DNA of 5,573 bases from an uncultured Spirochaetaceae bacterium (GCA_947630635.1 CANRIJ010000102.1:1-5573); one strand, 5' to 3'. Shown: positions 1 through 5,398, counted from the first letter of the stretch. Numbers and translations: made by a program. Notes: a model not told the origin generated them from the letters alone.

Positions 1-455
1 GATTTTGCAAGAGAGAGGCCATAGTCATACTCATACTCATCCGTCTTCTCTTTTAGAGAAAGAGTATCCCTAAGTCCGGCAACGCTATCCTTTCCAGCAC
101 CCTGGTGACCAGAAAGAGCAATCCATATGCCCTTGCTCCTCTCATTCGGAAGAAAGACGTACATAGGAATTGTCACAAACCTATCAACATCAAGATAGAC
201 CTTCTCTCTAGTGAAAATCTCAAATTCCAATCTCTCTTCAAGGCGAGATTGGAGTGTGCACTCCGAATCTTCAAATATCCTCTCTAGACCCAAAAGGGCG
301 TAGAGTCTCTCTTTGGCACCATCTCTCCACCTCTCAAACTCATCTACGCTCTTAAAATCGCCCTTATAGCCATACTCTCTATAATGCTTATCATAGCGAT
401 AGAGCATATTTTCAAGAGTTGTATAGTACCTATCTATATGCTTCGTCTCTTCCAT
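1..455 (-). CDS. alpha/beta hydrolase (acetyl-esterase-like), C-terminus cut by window edge
   Basis: An open frame without stops runs from ATG at 455-453 to the left edge and gives 151 codons of an incomplete gene. The start is supported by AGGAG (466-462) with a 6-nt spacer. The N-terminal part (residues 1-60, with DEFERWRDGAKERLYALLGL near 38-57) matches the helical lead of the large alpha/beta hydrolases related to acetyl-xylan esterase and dienelactone hydrolase. It is followed by beta strands and the motif SGHQGAGK at 115-122, equivalent to the family's HGHGGGGK-type oxyanion loop. The catalytic Ser, Asp and His would lie beyond the edge. No signal peptide is seen, so it is probably cytoplasmic. 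It lies 56 bp downstream of a sugar-binding protein gene, across a terminator, which suggests deacylation of an imported glycan. Family is fairly sure; substrate is inference. The usual first His of the loop is Ser115 here. Confidence 0.8.
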   Translation of the reverse strand, partial: MEETKHIDRYYTTLENMLYRYDKHYREYGYKGDFKSVDEFERWRDGAKERLYALLGLERIFEDSECTLQSRLEERLEFEIFTREKVYLDVDRFVTIPMYVFLPNERSKGIWIALSGHQGAGKDSVAGLRDTLSLKEKTDEYEYDYGLSLAK

Positions 456-461
456 AAAGCG

Positions 462-466
462 CTCCT
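462..466 (-). promoter_or_regulatory. ribosome binding site of the hydrolase
   Basis: AGGAG on the minus strand, 6 nt before the ATG at 455. It decides the hydrolase start. It begins only 4 nt beyond the T-tract of the upstream terminator, so any message reaching it must be read-through or start inside the hairpin region. Confidence 0.7.
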
Positions 467-470
467 ATTT

Positions 471-497
471 AAAAAAGAGGGGCTCGTCGCCCCTCTT
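471..497 (-). terminator. rho-independent terminator after the sugar-binding protein gene
   Basis: The perfect 9-bp stem AAGAGGGGC/GCCCCTCTT (arms 475-483 and 489-497) has a 5-nt loop. Read on the minus strand it is followed by a run of six T counted from the end of the stem (476-471). It begins 14 nt after the stop codon of the binding protein. There is no T-tract on the other side, so it acts on minus-strand transcription only. It sits between two co-directional genes and probably lowers expression of the downstream hydrolase. Confidence 0.88.
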
Positions 498-511
498 GCA
501 TTTTACCAAGA

Positions 512-2104
512 TTAGGTGTCGAAGGTCATTCTATTGTCTTCAATGATATAGTTGCTGTCCTTCATAATCTGGACGCCTTCGTCATTCCACGCCTTTCCGC
601 CAACTCTATTGAAATTGTCTATAAAAGCCTGCCAATTTGCCGGAGTAAGAGCATTTGCGCCTGCCAAGAACTCAGCAAGTCCCTGCTCATAGAATCTGAA
701 GACATCAGCAGATGGTGTTGGCATCTGAGATGAGCCAGTTGCTCTTGTCCAAGGCTTTGATCTCATTGCAGCAAGGTACTCAAGCGGAGCAATATCCTTT
801 CCGCTTGTTCCAGCCTGGTAGACAGGGAATCTTGATGCAAGCTCTGCAGGGGTATTGTAGAAGACCATGTTTCTGAGCTGAGTGTAGACCTGGCCCTTTG
901 CACCTGCGAATGAGTTCTCTCCAAGTCCTACGGGTGATGGATATCCATTCTCGTCGATGACGTAGTTCTTGCCCTCAACGCCAAAGCCCATTAGATAGTA
1001 GGCCTCATCGGTTCCCATCCAATCCAGAAGCTGCACGATGGCATCCTTTTTGCCCTCGTCAACTGCCTTCTGGCTGACTGCATAGATTCTATATCCCTGG
1101 TCAACTGCTCCAACTGACTGATCGCCATTTGGTCCAACTGGAGGAGCTATGATAATCCACTCGCCATCAGGGAAGTTGGCATCAAATGGAGCATAGTTCG
1201 ATTCTGCTGAGAGGGCTGCATACTGCTCATACATTGCACCGAATCTTCCCTGCTTCCAAGCAGCTCTGAAATCGTCCTTCTTATAGCTGAGCCAGTTGGG
1301 ATCCATAAGACCCTCATCAACAATACCCTTGAAGTAGACCATGAAATCATAGAATTCCGGCTTATAGATTGTGAGCCCTTCCTCTCCATCCTGCATATCC
1401 CAGAGTCCAACCACATCAAATGCGCCCATAATCGGCCACAGCCTTGATCCAGGGTAGCCCTTTGTAGCACTGTTGCTCTCAATAAAGGCACCAAATCCAT
1501 ATGTGTCATTTCTTCCGTTTCCATCTGGATCGTTGAATGTAAATGCCCTAAGCATATCAGTAAACTCATCAAGAGTTGTTGGAACCTCTAGTCCGAGGTT
1601 ATCAAGCCAGTCCTTTCTTATGGCAAGACCCTCGATTCCAGTCATGTCGCCTTCCTGTGCGAAGCCCATAACCCTTCCATTGATAGTTGAAGCCTGCTTA
1701 GCAGCATCGTTATAGTATCTAGCTGTTCTGTTTGGCATCAAATCAAACCAATCAGTTACATCAGCAACAACTCCCTGAGCAGCAAGATTCTCAAGAGCAT
1801 TCTTGCTAACCATAAAGAGGTCAGGAAGGTTGTCTCCAGCTCCAGCTGCCTGAATCTTGACATCCTGGTCAGTCTCATTTGACGGAAGAGCCGTCAGATG
1901 CAGATTGATATTGTACTTCTCCTTGAGAATGTCATAGCCGGCCCAGTCGCTTGGAATAGCGCCAGCCTCAGTTACGGCTGCTCCATACCAAAGCTCGATA
2001 TCAACTGGCTTTGATCCAGAAGAGGATGTCTCATTGCCTCCATTGGCGCTAAGGCCAAAAATGAAGAGGCTGAGAGCCAGAAGCAAAATAATGGCTTTTT
2101 TCAT
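512..2104 (-). CDS. extracellular solute-binding protein of a carbohydrate ABC importer (family 1, LplA/YtcQ-like)
   Basis: This 530-residue periplasmic protein binds a sugar or oligosaccharide for an ABC importer whose permeases are not in the window. Residues 1-20 form a signal peptide (KK, then a hydrophobic run, then LSA), followed by NGGNETSSSG and no lipobox Cys. Family hallmarks visible are IELWYG at 36-41, RKDWLDNLGLEVPTTLDEF at 163-181, the Asp/Asn-rich loop DPDGNGRND at 192-200, GLMDPNW at 265-271, and DWMGTDEAYYLMGFGVEG at 361-378, typical of the long (about 500-residue) LplA/YtcQ subgroup. The start has AGGGGG 5 nt upstream. A perfect -10 box and an inverted repeat lie upstream, and a terminator lies downstream. 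The neighbouring esterase-like hydrolase suggests a plant polysaccharide fragment as ligand (inference). The family is clear; the ligand is unknown. Confidence 0.92.
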   Translation of the reverse strand: MKKAIILLLALSLFIFGLSANGGNETSSSGSKPVDIELWYGAAVTEAGAIPSDWAGYDILKEKYNINLHLTALPSNETDQDVKIQAAGAGDNLPDLFMVSKNALENLAAQGVVADVTDWFDLMPNRTARYYNDAAKQASTINGRVMGFAQEGDMTGIEGLAIRKDWLDNLGLEVPTTLDEFTDMLRAFTFNDPDGNGRNDTYGFGAFIESNSATKGYPGSRLWPIMGAFDVVGLWDMQDGEEGLTIYKPEFYDFMVYFKGIVDEGLMDPNWLSYKKDDFRAAWKQGRFGAMYEQYAALSAESNYAPFDANFPDGEWIIIAPPVGPNGDQSVGAVDQGYRIYAVSQKAVDEGKKDAIVQLLDWMGTDEAYYLMGFGVEGKNYVIDENGYPSPVGLGENSFAGAKGQVYTQLRNMVFYNTPAELASRFPVYQAGTSGKDIAPLEYLAAMRSKPWTRATGSSQMPTPSADVFRFYEQGLAEFLAGANALTPANWQAFIDNFNRVGGKAWNDEGVQIMKDSNYIIEDNRMTFDT

Positions 2105-2109
2105 GATTT

Positions 2110-2115
2110 CCCCCT
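2110..2115 (-). promoter_or_regulatory. ribosome binding site of the sugar-binding protein
   Basis: AGGGGG on the minus strand lies 5 nt before the ATG at 2104. It is G-rich rather than the AGGAG seen at most genes of the window, but well placed. Confidence 0.7.
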
Positions 2116-2130
2116 AATTAATGTTATTGA

Positions 2131-2159
2131 ATTATAATACTTTACTAATTTTTGATCTG
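2131..2159 (-). promoter_or_regulatory. sigma-70-type promoter of the sugar-binding protein gene
   Basis: A perfect -10 TATAAT is read on the minus strand at 2136-2131. The predicted start near 2124 leaves a leader of about 20 nt containing the ribosome site. The hexamer at the -35 position (CAGATC, 2159-2154, 17-nt spacer) is poor. This suggests a promoter that needs an activator, or one controlled through the inverted repeat covering that position. Confidence 0.6.
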
Positions 2160-2168
2160 TTTAGTAAA
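2141..2168. promoter_or_regulatory. perfect 8-bp inverted repeat, likely operator
   Basis: TTTACTAA (2141-2148) and TTAGTAAA (2161-2168) are exact reverse complements separated by 12 nt. Arm centres are 20 nt apart, about two helical turns, which suits a dimeric regulator. The dyad covers the -35 position of the minus-strand promoter. AT-rich DNA makes chance dyads likelier, but perfect 8-bp arms at this place argue for an operator. No regulator candidate can be assigned. Confidence 0.5.
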
Positions 2169-2239
2169 AAAAATGGCAACAAAATCCAAAATATGGCTGT
2201 TCAATGCAAATTGAGTGCTTCAATTTTACTTTTTGATCT
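2141..2239 (+). repeat. direct repeat TTTACT-(AAT)-TTTTGATCT shared by the two divergent promoter regions
   Basis: TTTACT+AAT+TTTTGATCT occupies 2141-2158. TTTACT followed directly by TTTTGATCT occupies 2225-2239, so the copies differ only by a 3-nt insertion. The longest uninterrupted identity is TTTTTGATCT (2149-2158 and 2230-2239). One copy overlaps the dyad of the minus promoter and the other lies just upstream of the plus -10. It may be a shared regulator half-site or plain AT-rich similarity. Confidence 0.4.
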
Positions 2240-2244
2240 CGGGC

Positions 2245-2250
2245 TATTAT
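2245..2250 (+). promoter_or_regulatory. possible -10 box of the small acidic protein gene
   Basis: TATTAT matches the -10 consensus at five of six positions. It would start transcription near 2257, just before the ribosome site at 2262. No convincing -35 is present at 16-18 nt (the sequence there is AATTTT-like), so the promoter is weak, activated or misplaced. Confidence 0.35.
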
Positions 2251-2275
2251 CTTTGGCTTAGAGGAGAAATAGTAT

Positions 2276-2533
2276 ATGGTAATCAGAGACGCAAAAGGCC
2301 AGTGGAAAATCAGAGTCCACAAGGGGGCAGATCTTGTTATAAATGCAATGAGAAAGGAGTATCCAGATCTCGAGATCAAAAAAGACGGCGAGTTCGAGGA
2401 TGCCATTCCCGAGGAGAGAGAAGACAATGACTCTCTTGAGGAGACTCTCTATGATGACAACAAGAAAGCTATAGATGAGACAATCATCAGAGACACCATC
2501 AACTTTGACGATGACTTTGAGAATAGAACTTAA
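2276..2533 (+). CDS. small hypothetical protein with basic N-terminus and acidic C-terminus (85 aa)
   Basis: I do not recognise this family. The frame is supported by AGGAG (2262-2266) 9 nt before the ATG, by AGA/GAG-rich codon use like its neighbours, and by a terminator 20 nt after the stop. Residues 1-36 (for example GQWKIRVHKG at 8-17) contain many Lys and Arg and could form a small fold with a helix at about 18-28. Residues 37-85 contain 20 Asp/Glu against 5 Lys/Arg, including the DDDFE near the end. There is no signal peptide, membrane segment or Cys, so it should be cytoplasmic. It is a single-gene transcript between a sugar-binding protein and a metal-transport operon, and context does not fix its role. 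An overlapping frame from 2215 is rejected because it is Arg/Cys-rich and poorly supported. Confidence 0.72.
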   Translation: MVIRDAKGQWKIRVHKGADLVINAMRKEYPDLEIKKDGEFEDAIPEEREDNDSLEETLYDDNKKAIDETIIRDTINFDDDFENRT

Positions 2534-2553
2534 GAATTGAATTGATACTGATG

Positions 2554-2585
2554 ATAAGACGGGCAGTGACCCGTCTTATTTTTTT
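2554..2585 (+). terminator. rho-independent terminator after the small acidic protein gene
   Basis: A perfect 10-bp stem ATAAGACGGG/CCCGTCTTAT (2554-2563 and 2570-2579) with loop CAGTGA is followed by seven T (2579-2585). It lies 20 nt after the stop codon. It isolates the small gene from the operon that begins with the promoter at 2595. The other strand lacks a T-tract. Confidence 0.92.
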
Positions 2586-2594
2586 GCCCAAAAA

Positions 2595-2623
2595 TTGCAA
2601 AGTAAAGGCCAGTTGAATATAAT
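2595..2623 (+). promoter_or_regulatory. sigma-70-type promoter of the metal-importer operon
   Basis: TTGCAA (2595-2600) and TATAAT (2618-2623) are separated by exactly 17 nt. The -10 is perfect and the -35 matches at four of six positions. Transcription should begin at about 2629-2631, only 4-6 nt before the ATG at 2635, predicting a nearly leaderless message. It starts 9 nt beyond the preceding terminator. Confidence 0.72.
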
Positions 2624-2647
2624 CGAATTGTTTTATGATACAATTCG
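2624..2647. promoter_or_regulatory. perfect 8-bp dyad across transcription start and start codon, likely autoregulatory operator
   Basis: CGAATTGT (2624-2631) and ACAATTCG (2640-2647) are exact inverted repeats with an 8-nt spacer holding the ATG. The dyad abuts the -10 and covers the predicted +1. A bound dimer would block transcription initiation. The size (24 bp, 8-bp arms) resembles sites of ModE-type dimers, though the sequence is not the E. coli ModE box. The most likely ligand is the regulator encoded right there (inference). Confidence 0.6.
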
Positions 2648-2970
2648 CTTCCAAACTGACGCTTATATCTGATTCAGGAGTCTTTTTTGGACCGGGAGTG
2701 AGAGATCTCCTTGAGGGAATAGAAAAACTTAAATCAGTTAAAGAGGCAGCCGAGAATATGGGCCTCTCCTACTCTAAGGCATGGAAGATGGTCAAAAGCG
2801 TTGAAAAGGGACTTGGAAAGAGCGTTGTGCTTCGTGTCCAAGGAGGAAAGACGGGAGGCTCTGCAAGCCTTAGCGAAGACGGCAGAATTCTCTTGAGAAA
2901 ATATGAGGAGTTTGAGGAAAGTGGCAAACGCGAACTTGAAAGAGTATTCTCTTCAATCTTTGGGGCCTAA
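2635..2970 (+). CDS. ModE-type winged helix-turn-helix regulator lacking the molybdate-binding domains
   Basis: This 111-residue protein corresponds to the N-terminal DNA-binding domain of ModE, the molybdate-responsive regulator. The strand pair and FGPGVRDLLEGIEKLKSVKEA (18-38) lead into a helix-turn-helix at about 35-58, with recognition helix LSYSKAWKMVKSVEKGLG. A wing follows, with the Gly-rich VQGGKTGGSASLSEDG at 68-83, and then a C-terminal helix 84-107 that may mediate dimers. E. coli ModE is about 260 residues with two TOBE/Mop domains; these are absent here, so metal sensing must be indirect or unusual. Stand-alone ModE-type domains of this kind are common. No ribosome site precedes the ATG, consistent with leaderless translation. 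The 3' end overlaps the permease gene. It probably controls its own operon through the dyad at its start. Confidence 0.85.
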   Translation: MIQFASKLTLISDSGVFFGPGVRDLLEGIEKLKSVKEAAENMGLSYSKAWKMVKSVEKGLGKSVVLRVQGGKTGGSASLSEDGRILLRKYEEFEESGKRELERVFSSIFGA

Positions 2971-3985
2971 TGCAAAAAAGAAGAGCGCATCCTCCTATTT
3001 GATTTTCATTTTTCTGTACCTATTTTCATTTGTCCTTGCCTTCTTGATCGGGCGCTTTCCAATAAGTCCGCTTGAGCTTGTTGGAATTCTGATATCAAAA
3101 CCACTTAATCTCGATTGGGGCTATACTCCTCAGGCAATATCAGTTGTATGGAACATCAGGCTGCCGAGAGTCCTGATGGCAGGGCTTGTCGGGGCCGCAC
3201 TCTCGCTTTCAGGCCTCATAATGCAGACGGTCTTCAGAAACCCCATGGTTTCCCCAGATGTTATAGGAAGCACGAATGCAGCAGGCTTTGGAGCAGCCCT
3301 CGCAATTCTAATGGGACTTCCTGCATACATGATAAGCCCTGTTGCATTCTTAATGGCCCTTCTATCAATGGGACTTGTATACCTCATATCACTAAAGACT
3401 CCGAGAGACCAGACATTGGGCCTGATACTTGGAGGAATAATGATAGGATCTGTCTTCTCATCGCTTACGAGCTTTGTAAAGCTAGTTGCAGATCCGACTG
3501 ATAAGCTTCCAGCGATAACCTACTTTCTGATGGGCTCTCTCGCAGGCACAGACTACAGGTCTCTTTTTCTTATTTCAATCCCGATTATTATCGGATCTGT
3601 GCCGCTCTTTGCCCTATCTTGGCGCCTCAATCTCCTGACACTTCCAGAGGATGAGGCAAAGACTCTCGGAGTAAACGCGAAGGCTCTGAGAATCACTGCA
3701 ATCACACTCGCTACTCTCCTCTCTGCCTCAACGGTTGCCTTCTGCGGCCTTGTAGGATGGGTGGGGCTTGTAATACCGCATATCACAAGGATGATCATAG
3801 GATGCGACACGAGAAAGACAGTCTTTCTATCTCCACTGATCGGGGCATCCTTTCTAACCATAATAGACACTATATCAAGAAGCATATCATCCAGTGAGAT
3901 TCCAATAGGTATTTTAACTGCCCTGATTGGATCGCCCTTCTTTTTATATCTGATTGCAAAGCAGGGAAGGAGGGAAAATGCTTAA
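2903..3985 (+). CDS. FecCD-family ABC importer permease, MolB-like
   Basis: This is the membrane subunit of a type II (BtuCD-like) importer, 360 residues from the first ATG, with roughly ten membrane helices expected. The first helix is about 32-50 (YLIFIFLYLFSFVLAFLIG). Family hallmarks are RLPRVLMAGLVGAALSLSG at 86-104, MQTVFRNPMVSPDVIGSTN at 107-125, the coupling-helix region LPEDEAKTLGVNAK at 247-260, GLVGWVGLVIPH at 282-293, and the end IPIGILTALIGSPFFLYLI. The start is uncertain. ATG 2903 overlaps the regulator by 68 nt with only GAGA before it. GTG 2921, in the same frame, has AGGAG 10 nt upstream and GAGGAAA adjoining, and leaves 24 residues before helix 1. The regulator neighbour and this class suggest molybdate or tungstate, but siderophore-iron and cobalamin importers share the fold. 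Confidence 0.9.
   Translation: MRSLRKVANANLKEYSLQSLGPNAKKKSASSYLIFIFLYLFSFVLAFLIGRFPISPLELVGILISKPLNLDWGYTPQAISVVWNIRLPRVLMAGLVGAALSLSGLIMQTVFRNPMVSPDVIGSTNAAGFGAALAILMGLPAYMISPVAFLMALLSMGLVYLISLKTPRDQTLGLILGGIMIGSVFSSLTSFVKLVADPTDKLPAITYFLMGSLAGTDYRSLFLISIPIIIGSVPLFALSWRLNLLTLPEDEAKTLGVNAKALRITAITLATLLSASTVAFCGLVGWVGLVIPHITRMIIGCDTRKTVFLSPLIGASFLTIIDTISRSISSSEIPIGILTALIGSPFFLYLIAKQGRRENA
3967..3974 (+). promoter_or_regulatory. ribosome binding site that decides the ATPase start
   Basis: AAGGAGGG lies inside the end of the permease gene, 3 nt before ATG 3978. It rules in that ATG over the in-frame ATG at 3954, which has no such site and would add eight residues not typical of the family. Confidence 0.75.
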
Positions 3986-4748
3986 AATTGACAATCTCTC
4001 ATTCTCTTACGGAGAGCATTGGGTTATAGAGAATCTATCGCTTGATATTGATTCCGGGTCACTTGTTGCGCTTCTTGGAAAGAATGGGTCTGGCAAATCA
4101 ACGCTTATTCGCCTTATCTTGGGACTCTTAAAGCCCAATAGCGGAACTATAGAATTAGATGGAATGAGAAGCGATTCACTCTCCTTCAAAGAGCGTTCTG
4201 CTCTAATGTCATACATTCCCCAGAAATCAGATACCGTCTACCCATCCAAGGTCATAGACTACGTAGTCATGGCCTTTGCAAATAGGCTGAGACTCTACTC
4301 ACATCCTGGGAAGAAAGAAAGAGATGCAGCTCTCAATGCCTTAAAAGAGGTTGGCATAGAGAGCCTTTCCGAGAAAAACGTGATGGAGATCTCAGGGGGC
4401 GAGATGCAGCTCTCAATGATAGCAAGATCGCTTTGCCAGAATTCAAAGATCATCTTGATGGATGAGCCTACCTCATCACTTGATTTCTCAAATCAGATAG
4501 CAGTACTTGAGAGACTGAGAGCTTTAAAAGAGAAGGGAATAACACTTATCTACTCCACTCATAATCCGGATTTGGCACTTGAGTACTCGGATAGGATTCT
4601 TCTGATGAAGGACGGAAAGACAAGAAGCGTAGATAACAAAGACGAGCTACTCGATGGAAGAGCACTCTCTGAGATCTACGGCAGAAAAATCGAAGTAAAG
4701 ACAATTGAGGCAAATGGGAAAAAGAGGCATATATGCATAGCGCTATAG
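3978..4748 (+). CDS. ABC importer ATP-binding protein, FecE/MolC-like
   Basis: This 256-residue ATPase powers the FecCD-type importer on the cytoplasmic side. Positions counted from ATG 3978: Walker A GKNGSGKST 34-42, Q-loop IPQKS around 80-84, signature ISGGEMQL 138-145, Walker B IILMDEP 158-164, D-loop SSLD 166-169, and H-loop His195 in YSTHNPD. All catalytic positions are intact, and the length is usual for the family. SLDFSNQ after Walker B resembles the LDFGNQ of iron-complex and molybdate type II importers. The start overlaps the permease stop by 8 nt, so translation is probably coupled. The end overlaps the next gene by 16 nt. A second exact 18-nt segment occurs within the gene in another frame (4321 and 4401). 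Substrate is not readable from the ATPase. Confidence 0.93.
   Translation: MLKIDNLSFSYGEHWVIENLSLDIDSGSLVALLGKNGSGKSTLIRLILGLLKPNSGTIELDGMRSDSLSFKERSALMSYIPQKSDTVYPSKVIDYVVMAFANRLRLYSHPGKKERDAALNALKEVGIESLSEKNVMEISGGEMQLSMIARSLCQNSKIILMDEPTSSLDFSNQIAVLERLRALKEKGITLIYSTHNPDLALEYSDRILLMKDGKTRSVDNKDELLDGRALSEIYGRKIEVKTIEANGKKRHICIAL
4321..4418 (+). repeat. exact 18-nt direct repeat inside the ATPase gene, read in two frames
   Basis: GAGATGCAGCTCTCAATG occurs at 4321-4338 and 4401-4418, 80 nt apart. The first copy encodes part of RDAALNA (115-121) and the second encodes EMQLSM (142-147) of the signature helix, in different frames. It therefore cannot be protein-level conservation. Confidence 0.85.
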
Positions 4749-5398
4749 ACTATTGGAATGGAGAGAAAATCGAATTCTACGAAAGAGCGTCAAAAGAGAG
4801 CGATTTTCATATACGCCTTACATCGGCCATCAAAGAATCTATAGAGAGAAGCAAAAACGCAATCGAGAAGGAAAGTGGCACTGGGCACACTTCTGAGCTT
4901 TTATGCAGAGAGGGCTACAAAATAAGAGGCGTTGATTTAAATGATAAGGAAGCAGAGAGGGACAAAAGACGCAGCGGCCTAGATATATTCAAAGAAGAAA
5001 ATATCTTTGATTTAAAGGAGAGACCTGATACCCTCCTTATATTCTTTGAATTAGAAGATGAGTGCTTAGAAAGACTCGTAAAAATTCCAAGAAGGAATAC
5101 TCTCCTTATAGTAAACCGCAACAAGAGCCAAAGAGAACTGGAAGGTGGCGCAAAAAAACCATCAAAGAGAATACTGGAATCGCTATATTCAATAGAAGAT
5201 ATCAACATCACGACAAGAGAGCCCTCTCTGAGCTTTGACCAGCCACTTAAGGACGAAAGAGATGCAAAGAGAGCTCATATAAAAAAAGAGCTATTTGAGA
5301 AGATGAAATCCCGAATCGAGAAAAGAGGGGAAAGATACCCGCTTCTATCAAGAGACGAGAAGGATCTTCTGCTTATAGATACAAGGAGGAAAACATGA
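4733..5398 (+). CDS. divergent class I SAM-dependent methyltransferase-like protein
   Basis: The 221-residue protein begins like many class I methyltransferases (YWNGEKIEFYERASKESDFH, 7-26). A motif-I-like segment ESGTGHTSELL follows at 47-57, then KIRGVDLN at 63-70, where Asp68 sits at the acidic post-II position that usually holds the ribose hydroxyls of SAM. The usual D-x-G-x-G-x-G start is IEKESGTG here, so the loop is altered. A later strand LLIFFELED (101-109) and FDQPLKDERDA (168-178) resemble the FGQPF-type segment of some SAM methyltransferases, from memory. The C-terminus is very charged. There is no signal peptide. AAAGAGG lies 5 nt before the ATG; the gene overlaps the ATPase by 16 nt and the binding protein by 4 nt (ATGA). 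Its role in the importer operon is unknown. Weak or lost catalysis is possible. Confidence 0.62.
   Translation: MHSAIDYWNGEKIEFYERASKESDFHIRLTSAIKESIERSKNAIEKESGTGHTSELLCREGYKIRGVDLNDKEAERDKRRSGLDIFKEENIFDLKERPDTLLIFFELEDECLERLVKIPRRNTLLIVNRNKSQRELEGGAKKPSKRILESLYSIEDINITTREPSLSFDQPLKDERDAKRAHIKKELFEKMKSRIEKRGERYPLLSRDEKDLLLIDTRRKT
5383..5389 (+). promoter_or_regulatory. strong ribosome binding site of the periplasmic binding protein
   Basis: AAGGAGG lies 5 nt before ATG 5395, embedded in the last codons of the methyltransferase-like gene. It is the best Shine-Dalgarno match of the operon, consistent with a binding protein made in excess of the membrane components. Confidence 0.75.

Noticed and set aside
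105..287. 60-residue open frame on the plus strand
   Set aside because: It lies antisense to the alpha/beta hydrolase, which has a full-length open frame, a ribosome site and recognisable motifs.
1147..1715. Open frames overlapping the sugar-binding protein in other frames
   Set aside because: These are shadows of a long, well-conserved coding frame with signal peptide and family motifs.
2161..2430. Two further open frames over the intergenic region and the small gene (2161-2427 minus, 2215-2430 plus)
   Set aside because: Their compositions (Ser/Phe-rich and Arg/Cys-rich) fit shadow frames. They lack good ribosome sites, and the 2276 frame explains the codon use and the terminator.
2534..2634. 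Possible molybdenum-cofactor or other riboswitch before the importer operon
   Set aside because: The space is filled by the terminator and the promoter, and the predicted leader is only about 5 nt, leaving no room for an aptamer.
3954..3977. Upstream in-frame ATG for the ATPase
   Set aside because: No ribosome site precedes it and the extra residues MQSREGGK are encoded by the Shine-Dalgarno region itself; ATG 3978 is much better.
4728..4746. Adjacent short palindromes (CATATATG, ATGCAT, ATAGCGCTAT) at the ATPase/methyltransferase junction
   Set aside because: They are very short, overlap each other in coding sequence and have no promoter or terminator context; most likely chance.
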